Below are positions 12,511 to 23,330 of a DNA stretch of 64,000 nucleotides, piece by piece. The stretch spans positions 1-64,000 of the forward strand of contig VDFB02296827.1 of the NCBI GenBank assembly GCA_007258455.2, given 5' to 3'. The DNA comes from Sequoia sempervirens (taxonomy: Eukaryota > Streptophyta > Pinopsida > Cupressales > Cupressaceae). The translations under genes were made by a program, and so were the position numbers. Below the pieces are notes generated by a model. It saw only the letters and a list, made by a program, of their open reading frames with translations. It searched no databases and had not been told where the DNA came from. The stretch's first letter is position 1, and each line of letters starts with the position of its first letter.

Positions 12511-12706
12511 CTAGTGTTAGTGATAGGTTAAATTGGAAATTAAATTCACATTACACAGATTAATATGTTTGTTTATTGTATGTACAAGGTGGCATGTTGT
12601 AGTCACCACAACATATAATCCAATATCGGTGAAGTTTGGAATGAAGTGAATTCTTTGTAGCACCAAATGTCTTTAATTTGCCAATTTAATCTATCACTAA
12701 CACTTG
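12511..12706. mobile_element. ~196-bp foldback (MITE-like)
   Basis: The arm at 12,514-12,544 (starting gtgttagtgataggttaaat) is the near-perfect inverted complement of 12,672-12,703 (ending aatctatcactaacac). The spacer is about 127 bp, with no ORF. The structure fits a small MITE or a long hairpin; no target-site duplication was settled. Confidence 0.6.
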
Positions 12707-12979
12707 TCTTTCTTCCAGATGGTTGATATAGGCGAGGAAACAAATTTGAACAAAACAAGGGCAGGTGGATTGAGAAGGACGCTTCAAGAGACATGAAGCT
12801 TCTGCACTAAATACAGGTGATTCTAGTTGTCATAGCTTGAATTGCAAGTGTATTGGACAGCTAAATTTCCAAAATTTATTTTTCATTTAGAAATTATGAT
12901 TTATATATAGATGGGATGCTTAGTGTGGGGAATGCAAACAATTTGCAGTTTAATTTAAATAAAATAAATGTTACATTAT
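12707..12979. other. Unassigned sequence before the solo LTR
   Basis: A short open stretch (about 12,718-12,792) reads GEETNLNKTRAGGLRRTLQE and then stops; not recognised. The last bases (attat, 12,975-12,979) are the likely left target-site duplication of the next feature. Confidence 0.25.
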
Positions 12980-14499
12980 TGTGTGTGTATTATATGTTGC
13001 AAGTATGAGCTAGTTTGGTGGTGTTGTCATTAATGTTGTCATTGATGTCAACACAATTCAGTATGTCACAGATTGTGCATGTATAGTTGAGATGTTGTGA
13101 GTACATGGAGCTATCTTTATGATGTTGCAGTTGTGCTGAAATGATGAGTTTCCAAGTGCTTTTGAGAAAATTAATAAAGAGAGAAGTCAAAGTTATGTAA
13201 GTATTCAAAATGTACTTTGGTATGTGCTTTGCATTTCTCCTGTGTTGATCCTATGCTTGTGCAGATCTGGAGAGTTATTTTTTGATGATTTGATGGTGAT
13301 ATCTACTAATTTGTAACTTCTGGTTTGATGAAGTGTGAAAGTTGTGTTCACCGGTGTGTGAACCGTTCTGGCAGATTTAGCTTTCTGTGACTAGGAGAAA
13401 TGTTTCTACTCCGCAGTCCTTCGTTGTTCTATTTCAAATCTTGCAGATTTGGAATGTGTCTAATAATGGTGTTCTATTAGTTCTAGCAAAGATGTGTGTG
13501 GTTTGGTGATCTGGAAGTCAAGTTTCAGAGTTGTATGTGTTTGCACACTCTAGATGGATTGATGGAAGGTGTTTAGTGTTCAAATATTATTGCACTTGTT
13601 GCGGATGTATCTGAAGGAACTTGAGATGTGTTCTTGTGCATAATGAAGCATTTTGCGTCATCCACATGCTATCTTCTTGTTGGGAAGAGTGTACATCAAT
13701 GTTCATTTGTGTTTTCATTAGGTTTGGTCGACCTGGTGTTTACACTTCATTTGAAGAATTAAATTTAATTAAGGAAGCGTGTGGTTGATCCGAGTCATTA
13801 TTTTTGGTCTTGGTTAAGTTTTTTTTATTGGTCCACTCTCATTCCTTTCCACCGCGGGAATGTTGAGTTTCTGACCTAATTTGAATTTATGAAATGAAGC
13901 GTATGTGGCCGACCTTGGAGAAAGTTTCTAAGGTTGAAGATGGTATAAATGCAAGTTGAGTTGTGAAGTTTTAGATGATGAAAATTAACAAAGTAAGCCA
14001 CAAATTAAAAGAGTGGAAGTGTGCAAAAGTGAGTTGAGTCAACAGTACTTCATTGTGTTAGATTCTTGAAAGCAGTGAGCTAAAGGTTTCTGCAATCTTC
14101 TGATCAAGGTTGCGGATGTATGTTAATTGTTGTAGTGAATCTTTTGTTTTCTTTTGTATCAGTAGGCAATGAGCCTCCCTTTTGGACATTGAGTCCTTTT
14201 TGTAGGCAATGAGCCTTTGTATATGGACAACGAGTCCTCTTCTGGGTAGTGAGCCTTTGTAATCGGTTTTGCTATCACTTTATATTGTGAGTTAATCCTC
14301 GCCGTGGTTTTTCCCTCATTGGTTTTTCCACGTAAAATTTGTGTTATGTGTGTTGATTTTTTTTTTTGTTATATGCATTTCATGTTCATACTTAATAATA
14401 GAACAATGTGGTTGTGAAATTAATAAGTGTTGAAGTTTTGAGTTTAAGTTGGTGACAACTGATTCAGCCCCCCCCTCAGTTGTCTTGTGCCTTTTAACA
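12980..14499 (+). mobile_element. Solo LTR of a Ty1/copia-type retrotransposon (~1.5 kb)
   Basis: Starts TGTGTG and ends TTTTAACA (TGT...ACA). It is flanked by attat at 12,975-12,979 and attat at 14,499-14,503, sharing the terminal A. Inside is a tract common near the 3' end of plant copia LTRs: ggtttttccctcattgg followed by ttttccacgtaaaatttgt (about 14,306-14,342), then a C-rich stretch inside a 9-bp inverted repeat (gacaactga ... tcagttgtc, about 14,454-14,484). Short degenerate 'aatgagcct' and 'acgagtcct' repeats occupy 14,165-14,250. No internal region is attached on either side, so it is probably a solo LTR left by LTR-LTR recombination. Confidence 0.65.
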
Positions 14500-15059
14500 T
14501 TATATCCCAAAATTTTATGTCATTCATGTTTCCTCGTTGAAGTGTGAGTGTTGCACGGGAAATGCTTAAAGCATCAGTGAAGGGTCATACTGCATCCTTT
14601 TAATTATCCTTCTCATAATTGATTTGTGCAACACTACATCGGTATCATTTATCTCCCAAAATAGAATAGGAACCTTTGGATCCTTGGTAATTAGATCAGA
14701 TATATTTGGAAAAGAACATAATATTTATGATTTTACATTAGAGTATTTCTCCTTTTAAATCATGTACCTTTGTTCAGTTGTGAAACATCGTTGCATAGTT
14801 GGGTTTCATAAGGTTGTGAATAAGGAACATTATTATTGTAATTGGTTTTACTTAGTATAATATACCATACAAACTACAAAGGTGAGGCCATAATAACACA
14901 TAAATGGCCATTAGGCTTCCCAAATTTTTTAATGGAATTGTTGTTCTATAAACACAATGCAAAGGTTTTGTAAACACAATGTGTTTTGCAATTTAGAAGC
15001 CTCTTTACAAATGAGTTTTTCTTGTTGCCCATTTTGGAGGTTTAGAAACACAATGTGTT
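14500..15059. other. Unassigned AT-rich DNA
   Basis: Nothing recognised except short 'cacaatgtgttttgcaa' words resembling the satellite box. Confidence 0.4.
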
Positions 15060-15068
15060 GTCAATTGT

Positions 15069-15560
15069 GTAGACGCTTATGCTAAAAAGATGCACCTATG
15101 TACATACAAAAGTGCATAAAACCATACATAATAACATACATAAAAACATACATAGAAACATACATAACATGATGAGATAGCATAGTGTGGGGTCCGCCAG
15201 ACAGGGGATAAAAGTGATGAAACCGGCAAACAGGACCAACATCAAGAAATGGTAGGTAGGAGTTAACGGTGCCATCGGGTCAATTTTCCCACCTCCTACC
15301 GACCGATAAAACTGGGTCCCATGGCGTGTGACTGAAGTTTCATTTTCAGAGCTTTTTTCTAGCATGGGAAAATTGGAGGCGGACTGACATGTGCATTTTT
15401 GGTTTGGAAAAAGAAGGGTGAAAACACAATGAGTTTCCAATCTACACATTGAAAGCTAAAGGTTGGAGTGCACATGGAGGAGTTGGACGAGAAAACTAAC
15501 CAAATCGAGGTGAGGGTTACTAACCAATAGTGTTGCAGAGGGTTTTACAACACTGTTTGG
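15069..15560 (+). repeat. Left long terminal inverted repeat (partner 41.96-42.49 kb)
   Basis: Reads, in order, as the reverse complement of about 41,960-42,487. Shared landmarks are tgcacctatgtacatacaaa (15,091), 'catgatgaga', 'gggggataaaagtga', 'atggtaggtaggagttaac', 'accgaccgataaaactgggt', 'catgggaaaattggagg', 'aaagctgaaggttggagtgc' and 'gaggagttgga'. Visual identity is roughly 80-85% over about 450 bp, so the copies are old. Flanking 9-mers gtcaattgt (15,060-15,068) and gttagttgt (42,488-42,496) could be a decayed 9-bp target duplication of the MULE kind, with 7 of 9 bases matching. The short ORF here is a by-product. Confidence 0.65.
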
Positions 15561-16380
15561 GTTGCTTATTTCTTAACACCTAGGGTTTTTCAACATGAAT
15601 TTGTACAAAATAGAATGAAGTGTGTACTATGAATTACACTATGTATTGACGATTAATAGAGTCCCCCTTAAATGAGAAATGTGATATTTGATAAAATAGA
15701 ACCCCATATATACGTTTTTATATCTGCATTTCAAGACAAAGCTTGGGTATAAGTAAAGGTAGGCTTCAAAACACATTGTGTTTACCAACCTGCACTACAC
15801 AATGTTCACCACTTTCAACAAGTTTATTCATTATTTCCAATAATAGCAAGAAATTGGTAGTCTTGTTATTTATAATGCACGCCTACATATACGGTTTTAA
15901 AAACTAGAAGGGCTTGGGTATGTTGTGATGTGGAGGTTGACAAATGTAGTGTGTTATGAAGCATGCAATTTGTTATACACTTGAAATTTAAACACAACAA
16001 TGGAAGGTGTAATTTTGAAGACATTCATACTATTTTGTAACATTCTATGTTGCAAAACCATACGTTTTAAGAAGCAAGCAACCCACTGTGAGACAACCCC
16101 TTACATTTAAACAAGGAGATTCAAATAACTAAAAACCCACATTGTGTTTTCCAAATTACAACTATTTTGTGAAAAAAAAATTCAATCATGCCAAATTTAA
16201 ACACAATAATGGAAGGAGTGATTTTCAAGATATTCATACTATTTTGTAAAACTCCATGTTGCAAAACCGTACGTGTTAAGAAGCAAGAAACCCATTGTGA
16301 GACAATTCTTTACATTTAAACAAGGAGATTCAAATAACTAAAAACCCACATTGTATTTTCAATTAATACCATTGCTATAT
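15561..16380 (+). repeat. Two units of the 209-bp repeat plus diverged flanks
   Basis: The landmark attgtgttttc (second copy attgtattttc) starts at 16,141 and 16,350, 209 bp apart. The units have the same text as the 40-42 kb array (gttgcaaaacc, aagaagcaag, caaggagattcaaataact). 15,561-15,960 has scattered partial copies only. Confidence 0.7.
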
Positions 16381-16429
16381 ATTTTGCAGATGGGAAAACC
16401 CTTGGAAACCCATCAATGAATACCTCATT

Positions 16430-16985
16430 ATATATTTTGCATGGTTTATGATTTCTGTAAATGTTATTTAGTTATTTCACTCATATTTCCACAATGGTTT
16501 GTCAGTTATTTCATTCAGCAATCACAAAATTTCAAAACCAGCAGACAAGAGGAAACCAAAATTTAAAAACCCTCAACACAAAAACACATAAACAGCTTTG
16601 CATTTCAAATGAAAACCCCTTTTCCCAAGGAAAACCCTTTGTTTTCTCGTCAATGAAAACCCATCTTTGCAATGAATATTTTTTCATTTCTTCACAATTC
16701 CTAGGTAGAATGGAAAAATGGCATATACTTTTGGAAAATATACATACTTGCTAGCTAGCTAGGTGCCTGCGCCTGTCAAATGTGTTTTTGTATGGAGGGT
16801 GGCCACACTACTTCAGCCTTCGAATGCCTGCAACACCTTCCCGTTGTTCTCCAAAAACCTGCAAAACGTCATTGTGGAAAATGGCGGCAAAAATGGGACC
16901 TCGTTTTAGTACAAGCAAATAATGGTTTTGAATGCCACATTTTTTTTGGATTTTTGTCCATTCTAAAATATGATTTTTAAAACAT
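16430..16985 (-). repeat. Right arm of the long inverted repeat (partner 5.67-6.22 kb)
   Basis: Reverse complement of the left arm at 5670-6225. The arms enclose about 10 kb, including the SMC2 fragment, satellite monomers and the solo LTR. The right outer boundary is lost beyond about 17,010. Confidence 0.55.
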
Positions 16986-16989
16986 GATG

Positions 16990-17624
16990 ACTATTATGAT
17001 GCATCTGACATGTGTTTTTTTAGGTAGAATAGCCTTGTCCCAATTGCATAAGGTGATCCCCTTGCAAAATCGCATGGATTACATATGATAATATATTGCC
17101 CTTCTTCAGGGATAAGACATGTCTGATTATGTTATCATGTGGAAGACATATGTTTTTTCAAGGATAATAGCTTGATTTTACTATATTTTGTAGGGAGATT
17201 AGCTTCTACCCTACAATTGGACATGGCTATTCTCCCTAGAAGAATGCATGTAAGAGGCATCATAACATACAAAATGCATTAAAATATACAAAAATACATA
17301 TACCACATGATGGGACAACGTATTGCAAAAAATAATTGGAGGTTGGAAAATACTATGTGTTGTGAGTTCTTTCATTTTGCACATTGAAAGATAAAGGTTT
17401 GAGAGCATAGGGTGGAGTTGCAGGTGCGGGATATATAAAACCATCCAAATTCAACTGAGGGGTGAGTAACGAATTGGGTTGCTACTTATTAAGGGTTTTA
17501 AAACAGTATTTGGTTTGCAAGTTTAATAACACCCAGTGTTTTCCAACCTACAATTACACACTGTTGGCCTTTCCATTGTATGAAAAGGTCGACTTATCAA
17601 TTCCCAATACAAGTGTTAGATAAG
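16990..17624 (+). repeat. Diverged terminus-like copy and satellite-box fragments
   Basis: About 17,240-17,330 (gaagaatgcatgtaag..., acatacaaaatgcattaaa..., catgatgggacaac) resembles the left terminus at 15.09 kb with internal deletions. It is followed by 'ttggaaaatactatgtgttg' and 'ggttgctacttattaaggg' fragments. About 17,020-17,215 contains several 'taggtagaatag/gataatagctt' words. Confidence 0.4.
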
Positions 17625-17873
17625 ACCTCTATAAAAAAATGACAACATTTCATGACAACTAGGCATCTTTGGAGCAACTTTACAATATTTGCAAAAAAAT
17701 CTCTTCTCTCCAACACACATCACCACCTCTTCCACAATCTGATCCACTAAGTTCCATGATGTTGAAAGGTTTCATCGATGTATGATGGAGAGAAGTGTAT
17801 GTTTTGGAAATGAGAAAGGTATGCTTCAAAGTTGCCTAGTTTTCATGAAATGTTGCCATGTTTTTGTAGAGGT
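17625..17873. repeat. Long imperfect hairpin (97-nt arms, 55-nt loop)
   Basis: 17,625-17,721 is the inverted complement of 17,777-17,873 with roughly 80% pairing by eye. The best block is aacatttcatga..actaggca. No ORF is present. It could be a MITE foldback or, if transcribed, a substrate for small-RNA processing; expression is unknown. Confidence 0.6.
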
Positions 17874-18040
17874 TACTTCCAGAGGTCAGAGGAGAAAACT
17901 AGTTGCATATTTGATGTGGGTTTTCTGAGAGATTTCCAGTGGTACCATCTATAGATGTTGATGTCAAAACAAAACAAAAAAGCACCACATATTGGCAAGG
18001 TGGAAAACATAGTGGGTTATGTGCTATTTAATTTTGCTTT
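17874..18040. other. Spacer with a satellite-box fragment
   Basis: Contains 'ggtggaaaacatagtggg' at about 18,000. Nothing else recognised. Confidence 0.3.
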
Positions 18041-18590
18041 GTATGGTGAAGATGTGAAAGCTAATAATTTCTTTGATGCAGCTATGCAAGATGTCGCGTA
18101 ATGTTGAAGCATGTGTCTATACTTGGTTGATCAACTACAACCCATAACTTCCATGCAATGTCCTCACTCGGATAGAGGAATTGAGTCTCCCATACAGGTT
18201 GTGAGAAAAGATGTTAAGGAGAATTGACAAAAAAATGCCAAAGTTCAATGACATAAAATAACATAATTATGCTCATTTCTTTGATTGTATCTTCAATGTA
18301 TGGGCGAAAATGAGCATGAACACTCAATAGATCACAATATACAAATAGAGACTATAAATTTATGTGACTAACCAATTCATTTTTACCAAGAGATGTGAGA
18401 CCTTTTCCTAGCTGGATGCATTTGGAAGGTATCCATTAAACCAATAGTAATCATCTAGAAGCACAATCTTCCCAAGGAGTTGAGCATGAAATTTATGATA
18501 TTCCTCAAGGGGGAATCTCAATTAGTCATCACATGGGTCCTGTCGAGGAATGGTTGATTGTTGTGTTGAATTTCAACTACACTGTCAGTT
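18041..18590 (+). pseudogene. Decayed copy of an unrecognised protein family (relative at 28.0-28.7 kb)
   Basis: In mixed frames it matches the minus-strand sequence at 28,012-28,712. Shared peptide stretches are KANNFFDA, then the DNA for an 'RIEELSLSYRL' block, 'DLFLAGCIWKV', 'KHNLP.ELSM.FM', 'LKGES' and 'EEWL.VV..FN'. Multiple frameshifts and stops show it is dead. The match ends abruptly at about 18,585, where unrelated sequence begins. Function is unknown; the presence of two copies in a transposon-rich region suggests a transposon-associated or captured gene. Confidence 0.5.
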
Positions 18591-18760
18591 TTGATGATGA
18601 GTTTTACTATAATTGGTATCAAAGTCGATCGCGGGTTCGAATCTTGTGGTCATGCTGGGGGGGATTGTTGGAAGCTTGGAACTTCCACCCCTCAGTTAGT
18701 GTTGTCTATGTGATTCCTGATATGGTTTAAACACCTACCATGCATCTTATCTGACCCTTG
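18591..18760 (+). other. PBS/PPT-like junction segment
   Basis: Contains ttggtatcaaagtcgatcg (18,616), close to the plant retrotransposon primer-binding phrase. About 40 bp later come a G-run and 'attgttgg' (18,657-18,671), like a polypurine tract and an LTR start. It may be a scrap of an LTR element fused to the preceding gene fragment. Confidence 0.3.
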
Positions 18761-19780
18761 TATCGAGCATTGAGAGGTCGGCGTTTTTGTGCAATAGAAA
18801 GGTCAACACACATAGACAATATGAATGTAATGATAATGTTTTGGTTACTTACACAGTAAGAACCCAATTGGTTGGTCACATCTCACGTGAATTTGGATAG
18901 TTTTATGTATCCTCCAGTTGCAATTATATTGACAGTATGAATATCTTGGAAGCCTTTTATTTCATACACAATAATAATGTAATGAATTTCACCTTCAAAA
19001 TATATAATAACTCTTAGTTACAGTATAAATTAATTTTGAATTTATTCATATGATTGAAACAAAGAAATGCACAAAATAATGGTAGATTGGAAAACACAAT
19101 GTGGGTTGTTAGTTGTTTCATTCTGCATGTTTAAATCTAAACACTTGAGAGGATGGGGAGGACTTGCAGGTGCGGGATACATTCGATTGCAGGTTTCTTA
19201 ATGCCCTGTGTTTTCCAATTTCATTATATTATTGCTATCTAGAAAGAAAAAGGTTCTCAAGACAATCACAAAACATACCAAATTGAGGTGAGGGGTGAGT
19301 AACCAATTGGGTTGTTACTTGTAAAGGGTTTTAGAACAGTAAGTGGGTTGCAGGATTCATAACACCCAGTGTTTTCCAACCTAAAATTTAACATAACAAT
19401 TTGAATGTCTTGAAAAGATTTTGTTATTTAAACAGTACGAATGTAATGAAAGTCACCTTCAAAATTTACAACTGTTAGTTATGGTATAAATTGCAATTCA
19501 GTATCTTCATGTGATTGAAAAAAATAAATGCACAAAATAATGGCATGTTGGAAACCACAGTGGGTTTCGGGCATAGCATTTTACAACATATGTGGGTTGT
19601 AGGTCTCATAACACCATCTCTTTTCCAACTTGCAATTTTGTTGACAATAGGAATGTATTGAAAACCTTTTTTTATTTAGACAAAAAGAATGTAATGAAAG
19701 GCACCTTCAAAATTTATCACAAGTCTTAGGTAGAGTAAAATATGTGTTTCAAATTCCTCTTATGATTGAAAAAAGATATG
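18761..19780 (+). repeat. Diverged repeats carrying the TTGGAAAACACA box
   Basis: Box-like words occur at about 19,087 (ttggaaaacacaatgtggg) and 19,549 (ttggaaaccacagtggg), with reversed forms 'gtgttttccaa' at about 19,210 and 19,370. Between them are repeated phrases such as 'aatgtaatgaaa..caccttcaaaat'. No coding sequence. Confidence 0.45.
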
Positions 19781-19781
19781 T

Positions 19782-22700
19782 TTGCTTACTGCAGATGGTG
19801 GAATAAGTTTTGGAACTTTAACTACCTATAACACTTGCAACTGTTTTACATTTTACAACAAACCAGGGATGTGTGATGTAAAAGCAAAAGTGCTCCGTAC
19901 AATGACGAATGTCGTTGAGTTGGTCAGTACACCTAAGAGGGTGTGTAGTGGCACATCTTCTTCGAGATGGTTGCGTTCCACAAACGTGCAAGTAAGATCC
20001 AGTAATTACAAGATGAAATCAAATGTGTAATTTTAATCTCTCATAAGAGGTTACAATGTTGACTAGAAAGTGGGAATGTTTTAATTAGGAGGTAGCAACC
20101 GGGGTATAGAGGAAGTCCCCTCGTTTTAGGAAAATGTTGAACATTGAGGCAGCGACATGTTCAGTAATTGATTGTGAACTTCCAATTACCCTTTACTTCC
20201 AATGTGTCAATCAGAATGTTTTACAATTTCAGTTAGAAAATATCATGTCTATTACAAATATGTTGATTTTGACAATATACCGTTCCTTCAATTCAAGATG
20301 ATAATCAAGGAGACCATCACGCTCTTGTCATAGTCCATGACAAAGAGGAAGATCATGCAAAGGGAGACCCTAAGGAAGGGGACAGACCCAATGAATCATG
20401 GGGTGATGTGGAGGATAGGAAGGTAGATATAATAACTCAATTATTGCATCATTTGGTTGTGTGTATATGTTGTACATTCAAATTATTTTAATATCAAATA
20501 TATTAAGCGATTTTATTTTTTGAATTTATTATGTAGGTTGCTACTGAATACAGAAGAGAAGTGGATAATGCTAGATACGTATATTAATGTATTGTAGAAG
20601 AATGTACAAGAAAATATCATGATTGGATATTGTTCAACATGCATAGGATTCGGCATCACCACTTTCCTATTCTCATGGCACCAAAGCATGGTTGAAGTAC
20701 GTCGAGGGGAACCAAAATGCCCCCTCCTCCCCCTGAGAAATTGAAAAAGTACCTTTAAAAGAAGGTGGATAATATGGAGTACCAATTGAATCTACGGTAG
20801 AATCTCCACCAGAAGCGTGTTATTGAAAGGGCCTGTAGAAAGTATGGGAAACATAGCTTCCATCTACTTCCCAAGGAAGGAAAGGACGAGGTTAAGAAAC
20901 AAATGGCGTTATACAATAGTGAGTAGAACAAGGAGCAGAGAAGGAAAAAAATATTAAAATTTTAGGAGACAAAGAGAAAAGACAGAATGGTAATTTCAAA
21001 TTGAATTGTTAAATCTGAAGTTTGCTTCATTCATATTTTTTGTTTTGATGCATACAAGGTTCACTTAAAATTTTAACTTACATGACATGACAAGGTGTTG
21101 ATTGATAAGTGGTTCCTGCCACCCAATAGAGTAGTGTTCATTTAGTAGAGGAAGTTGTGCCCATGAAAGCCCAAGATGATGTTGTTCCTCCCAACTCGAT
21201 GTCTAACATTCAGAAGAAGCATCATACATGGTCAAAAGTTTCAAGGCACCCTCACAAGAAGAAACAAGAACAAACGGTGATCTTGAAATATTTTGTTTAA
21301 TGTTTTTTTTATTATTTCAATGAATTGGTTGCATGCATCTAAATTTAATGTGACATTTCAATTCCTACTATTATAGGACAAGGATGAACAATGAAGTGTT
21401 GCCCTTCAGGAAGTTATTATTGATTTGGAAGATGAATCAGTGCCCATGGAAGAACAAGATGATGGTGTTCCTCCTAACCTGTCGTCTAGCATTGAGAAGA
21501 AGAAGGAGAAGGAGCATACATGGTCAAAGGTTTCCTCTTTCTCTCTTAAGAAGAAACAAAAACAAACGGTGATTTCAAAATCTTCTATTTAATGTTTGTT
21601 TTGATTATTTCAACGAATTGGTTGCATGCATTTGAATTTGATGTGGCATTTCAATTGTTGTTATTACAGGGAAATGATGAACAACAAAGTGTTTCCCTCG
21701 AATAGGGTACTGTTGATTTGGAAGACGAATCAGTTCCCATTGAAGAACAAGATGATGTTGTTACTCCCAACCCATCGTCTAACATTGAGAAGAAGAAGAA
21801 GCAAGAGCGTACACAATCAAAAGTTTCAAGGTGCCTTGACATGGAGAAACTAGAAGAAACGGTGAATTCCAAATCTTCTATTTAATGTTTGTTTTGATTA
21901 TTTCAATGAATTGGTTGCATGTATTTGAATTTAATGTGACATTTGAATTCTTACTATTACAAGGCAAGGATGAACGACAGAGTGTTGGATTTGACCTTAT
22001 TGGCCATATGGTTGCAATTGAAATGGGAGACGCTAATAGAGATGGACATGTGGATGGGGAGAGCACTGGCCTACAAGTGGGGCAAGGAAATAAATATGGA
22101 CATGGGGATGAGGATAGCATTGGCCTGCAAGGGGGAGATGGCAATAAAGATGGACATGGGGACCGGGAGAGCAGTGACGTGCCATCTATATTGGTAACAA
22201 ACACAACACACTTCCATTATTCTATTCTAATTTCTTTATGAATCCTTTAATATGTCTTGAATTATGATTCATGTCAATGACATTTCCATTATAGCCAAAT
22301 CTTGTTGATGAACATATGATAGAGTTCAAGGGAATCACTTTTAAGATCTATGATCACGTTGATCTTTGGAGGCAACGTAAACTGGTTGCCAAAGGCATTG
22401 TACATATCAAAAGAAATGGTAAAACCAACGGCTTTAAGCACCCAAAAAATTATGTGAGTTAGCATTGTTGAGGCCATTGTTGGTGAATGCACAATGCCTT
22501 TTCCATGTCCTAGAACAGAGTCTGTTGAAGAGTGCATGGGTGGCTTCATGATATGGAAGCTCTCCAAGTTGAAGCATTCTCTTCCAGAGGTACATATAAA
22601 TGATATGTTGTTGTATATATCATACTACCTTATATTTGTTTCCATCCATATGTTAATTGTTCAAATTATTTATTATAGGCTGAAGGTGTTCAAAGTTCCA

Positions 22701-22866
22701 AGAACAAAGCACAACCTCTCCAAAAATCTGTTGTTTCGCGTTCATCATCTGCGAGGGTTCGTGGAATTGGAATCACCCCTCCTGAAATACACAACAACCC
22801 AAAGAAATGTGCCCTATATTACACAAGCATGAACTCAATTGTAAAGAATAGGCAGTGTAGAATATG
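19782..22866 (+). pseudogene. En/Spm (Tnp1)-like transposon gene with tandemly duplicated exons
   Basis: A multi-exon gene whose 3' half is readable. Four exon-like segments (about 21,150-21,274, 21,378-21,569, 21,669-21,861 and 21,964-22,191) are separated by ~100-bp AT-rich introns. Exons 1-3 are diverged copies (EEQDDGVPPN / EEQDDVVTPN, IEKKK..., KVS). The fourth has three ~17-aa GDGNKDGHGD-type repeats. An exon at 22,294-22,590 carries KLVAKGIVHI, then a frameshift near 22,455, then CTMPFPCPRTESVEE, resembling the C-terminal domain of plant TNP1/En/Spm transposase-like proteins. The last exon (after the intron at 22,591-22,679, gtacat...ttatag) ends with TGA at 22,864-22,866. Upstream exons (19,782-21,100) are unclear and contain stops. 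Family call is moderate. Confidence 0.5.
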
Positions 22867-22910
22867 ATGAGACAGGATCGCAATACTCATTGTGCATTGT
22901 GATTTTCATT

Positions 22911-23125
22911 ATTTGATTATTGAACAATTATGGTGTAGAGATATACCATTTTCATATGTTTGAACACTATGTTATTATCCATTTGATATCATACTTTTCA
23001 TGGACCTCTATAATTATTTGATTATTGAAAAATTATGGTGTAGAGATATACTATCTTCATATGTTTGAACACTATGTTGTTATACATTTGATATCAAAAT
23101 TTTCATGGCCCTTTATAATTACATT
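22911..23125 (+). repeat. 105-bp tandem duplication
   Basis: The text from 22,911 (atttgattattgaa...) repeats from 23,016 with a few substitutions, just downstream of the transposon gene's stop codon. 23,126-23,330 has no feature. Confidence 0.75.
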
Positions 23126-23330
23126 ATCAACAATGTGAAATAATGGTAGGCAATGCCAGCTAAAGTGTTACTATTTATGGTAGCTTGCTTATAAATGAAA
23201 AAGATAAGTTGACATGTAAATCGTTTGACCTCAAAAAATTTGAATATAGCAGTCAATGGTATTCAATACAATAATTCCATACATGGTATTGAATAGAGTA
23301 TGGCAATAAATGTTGTGTGTATATGTATGT

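Noticed and set aside
18616..18650. tRNA-like B-box word gggttcgaatc
   Set aside because: No cloverleaf can be drawn around it; the preceding ttggtatcaaag fits a retrotransposon primer-binding phrase better.
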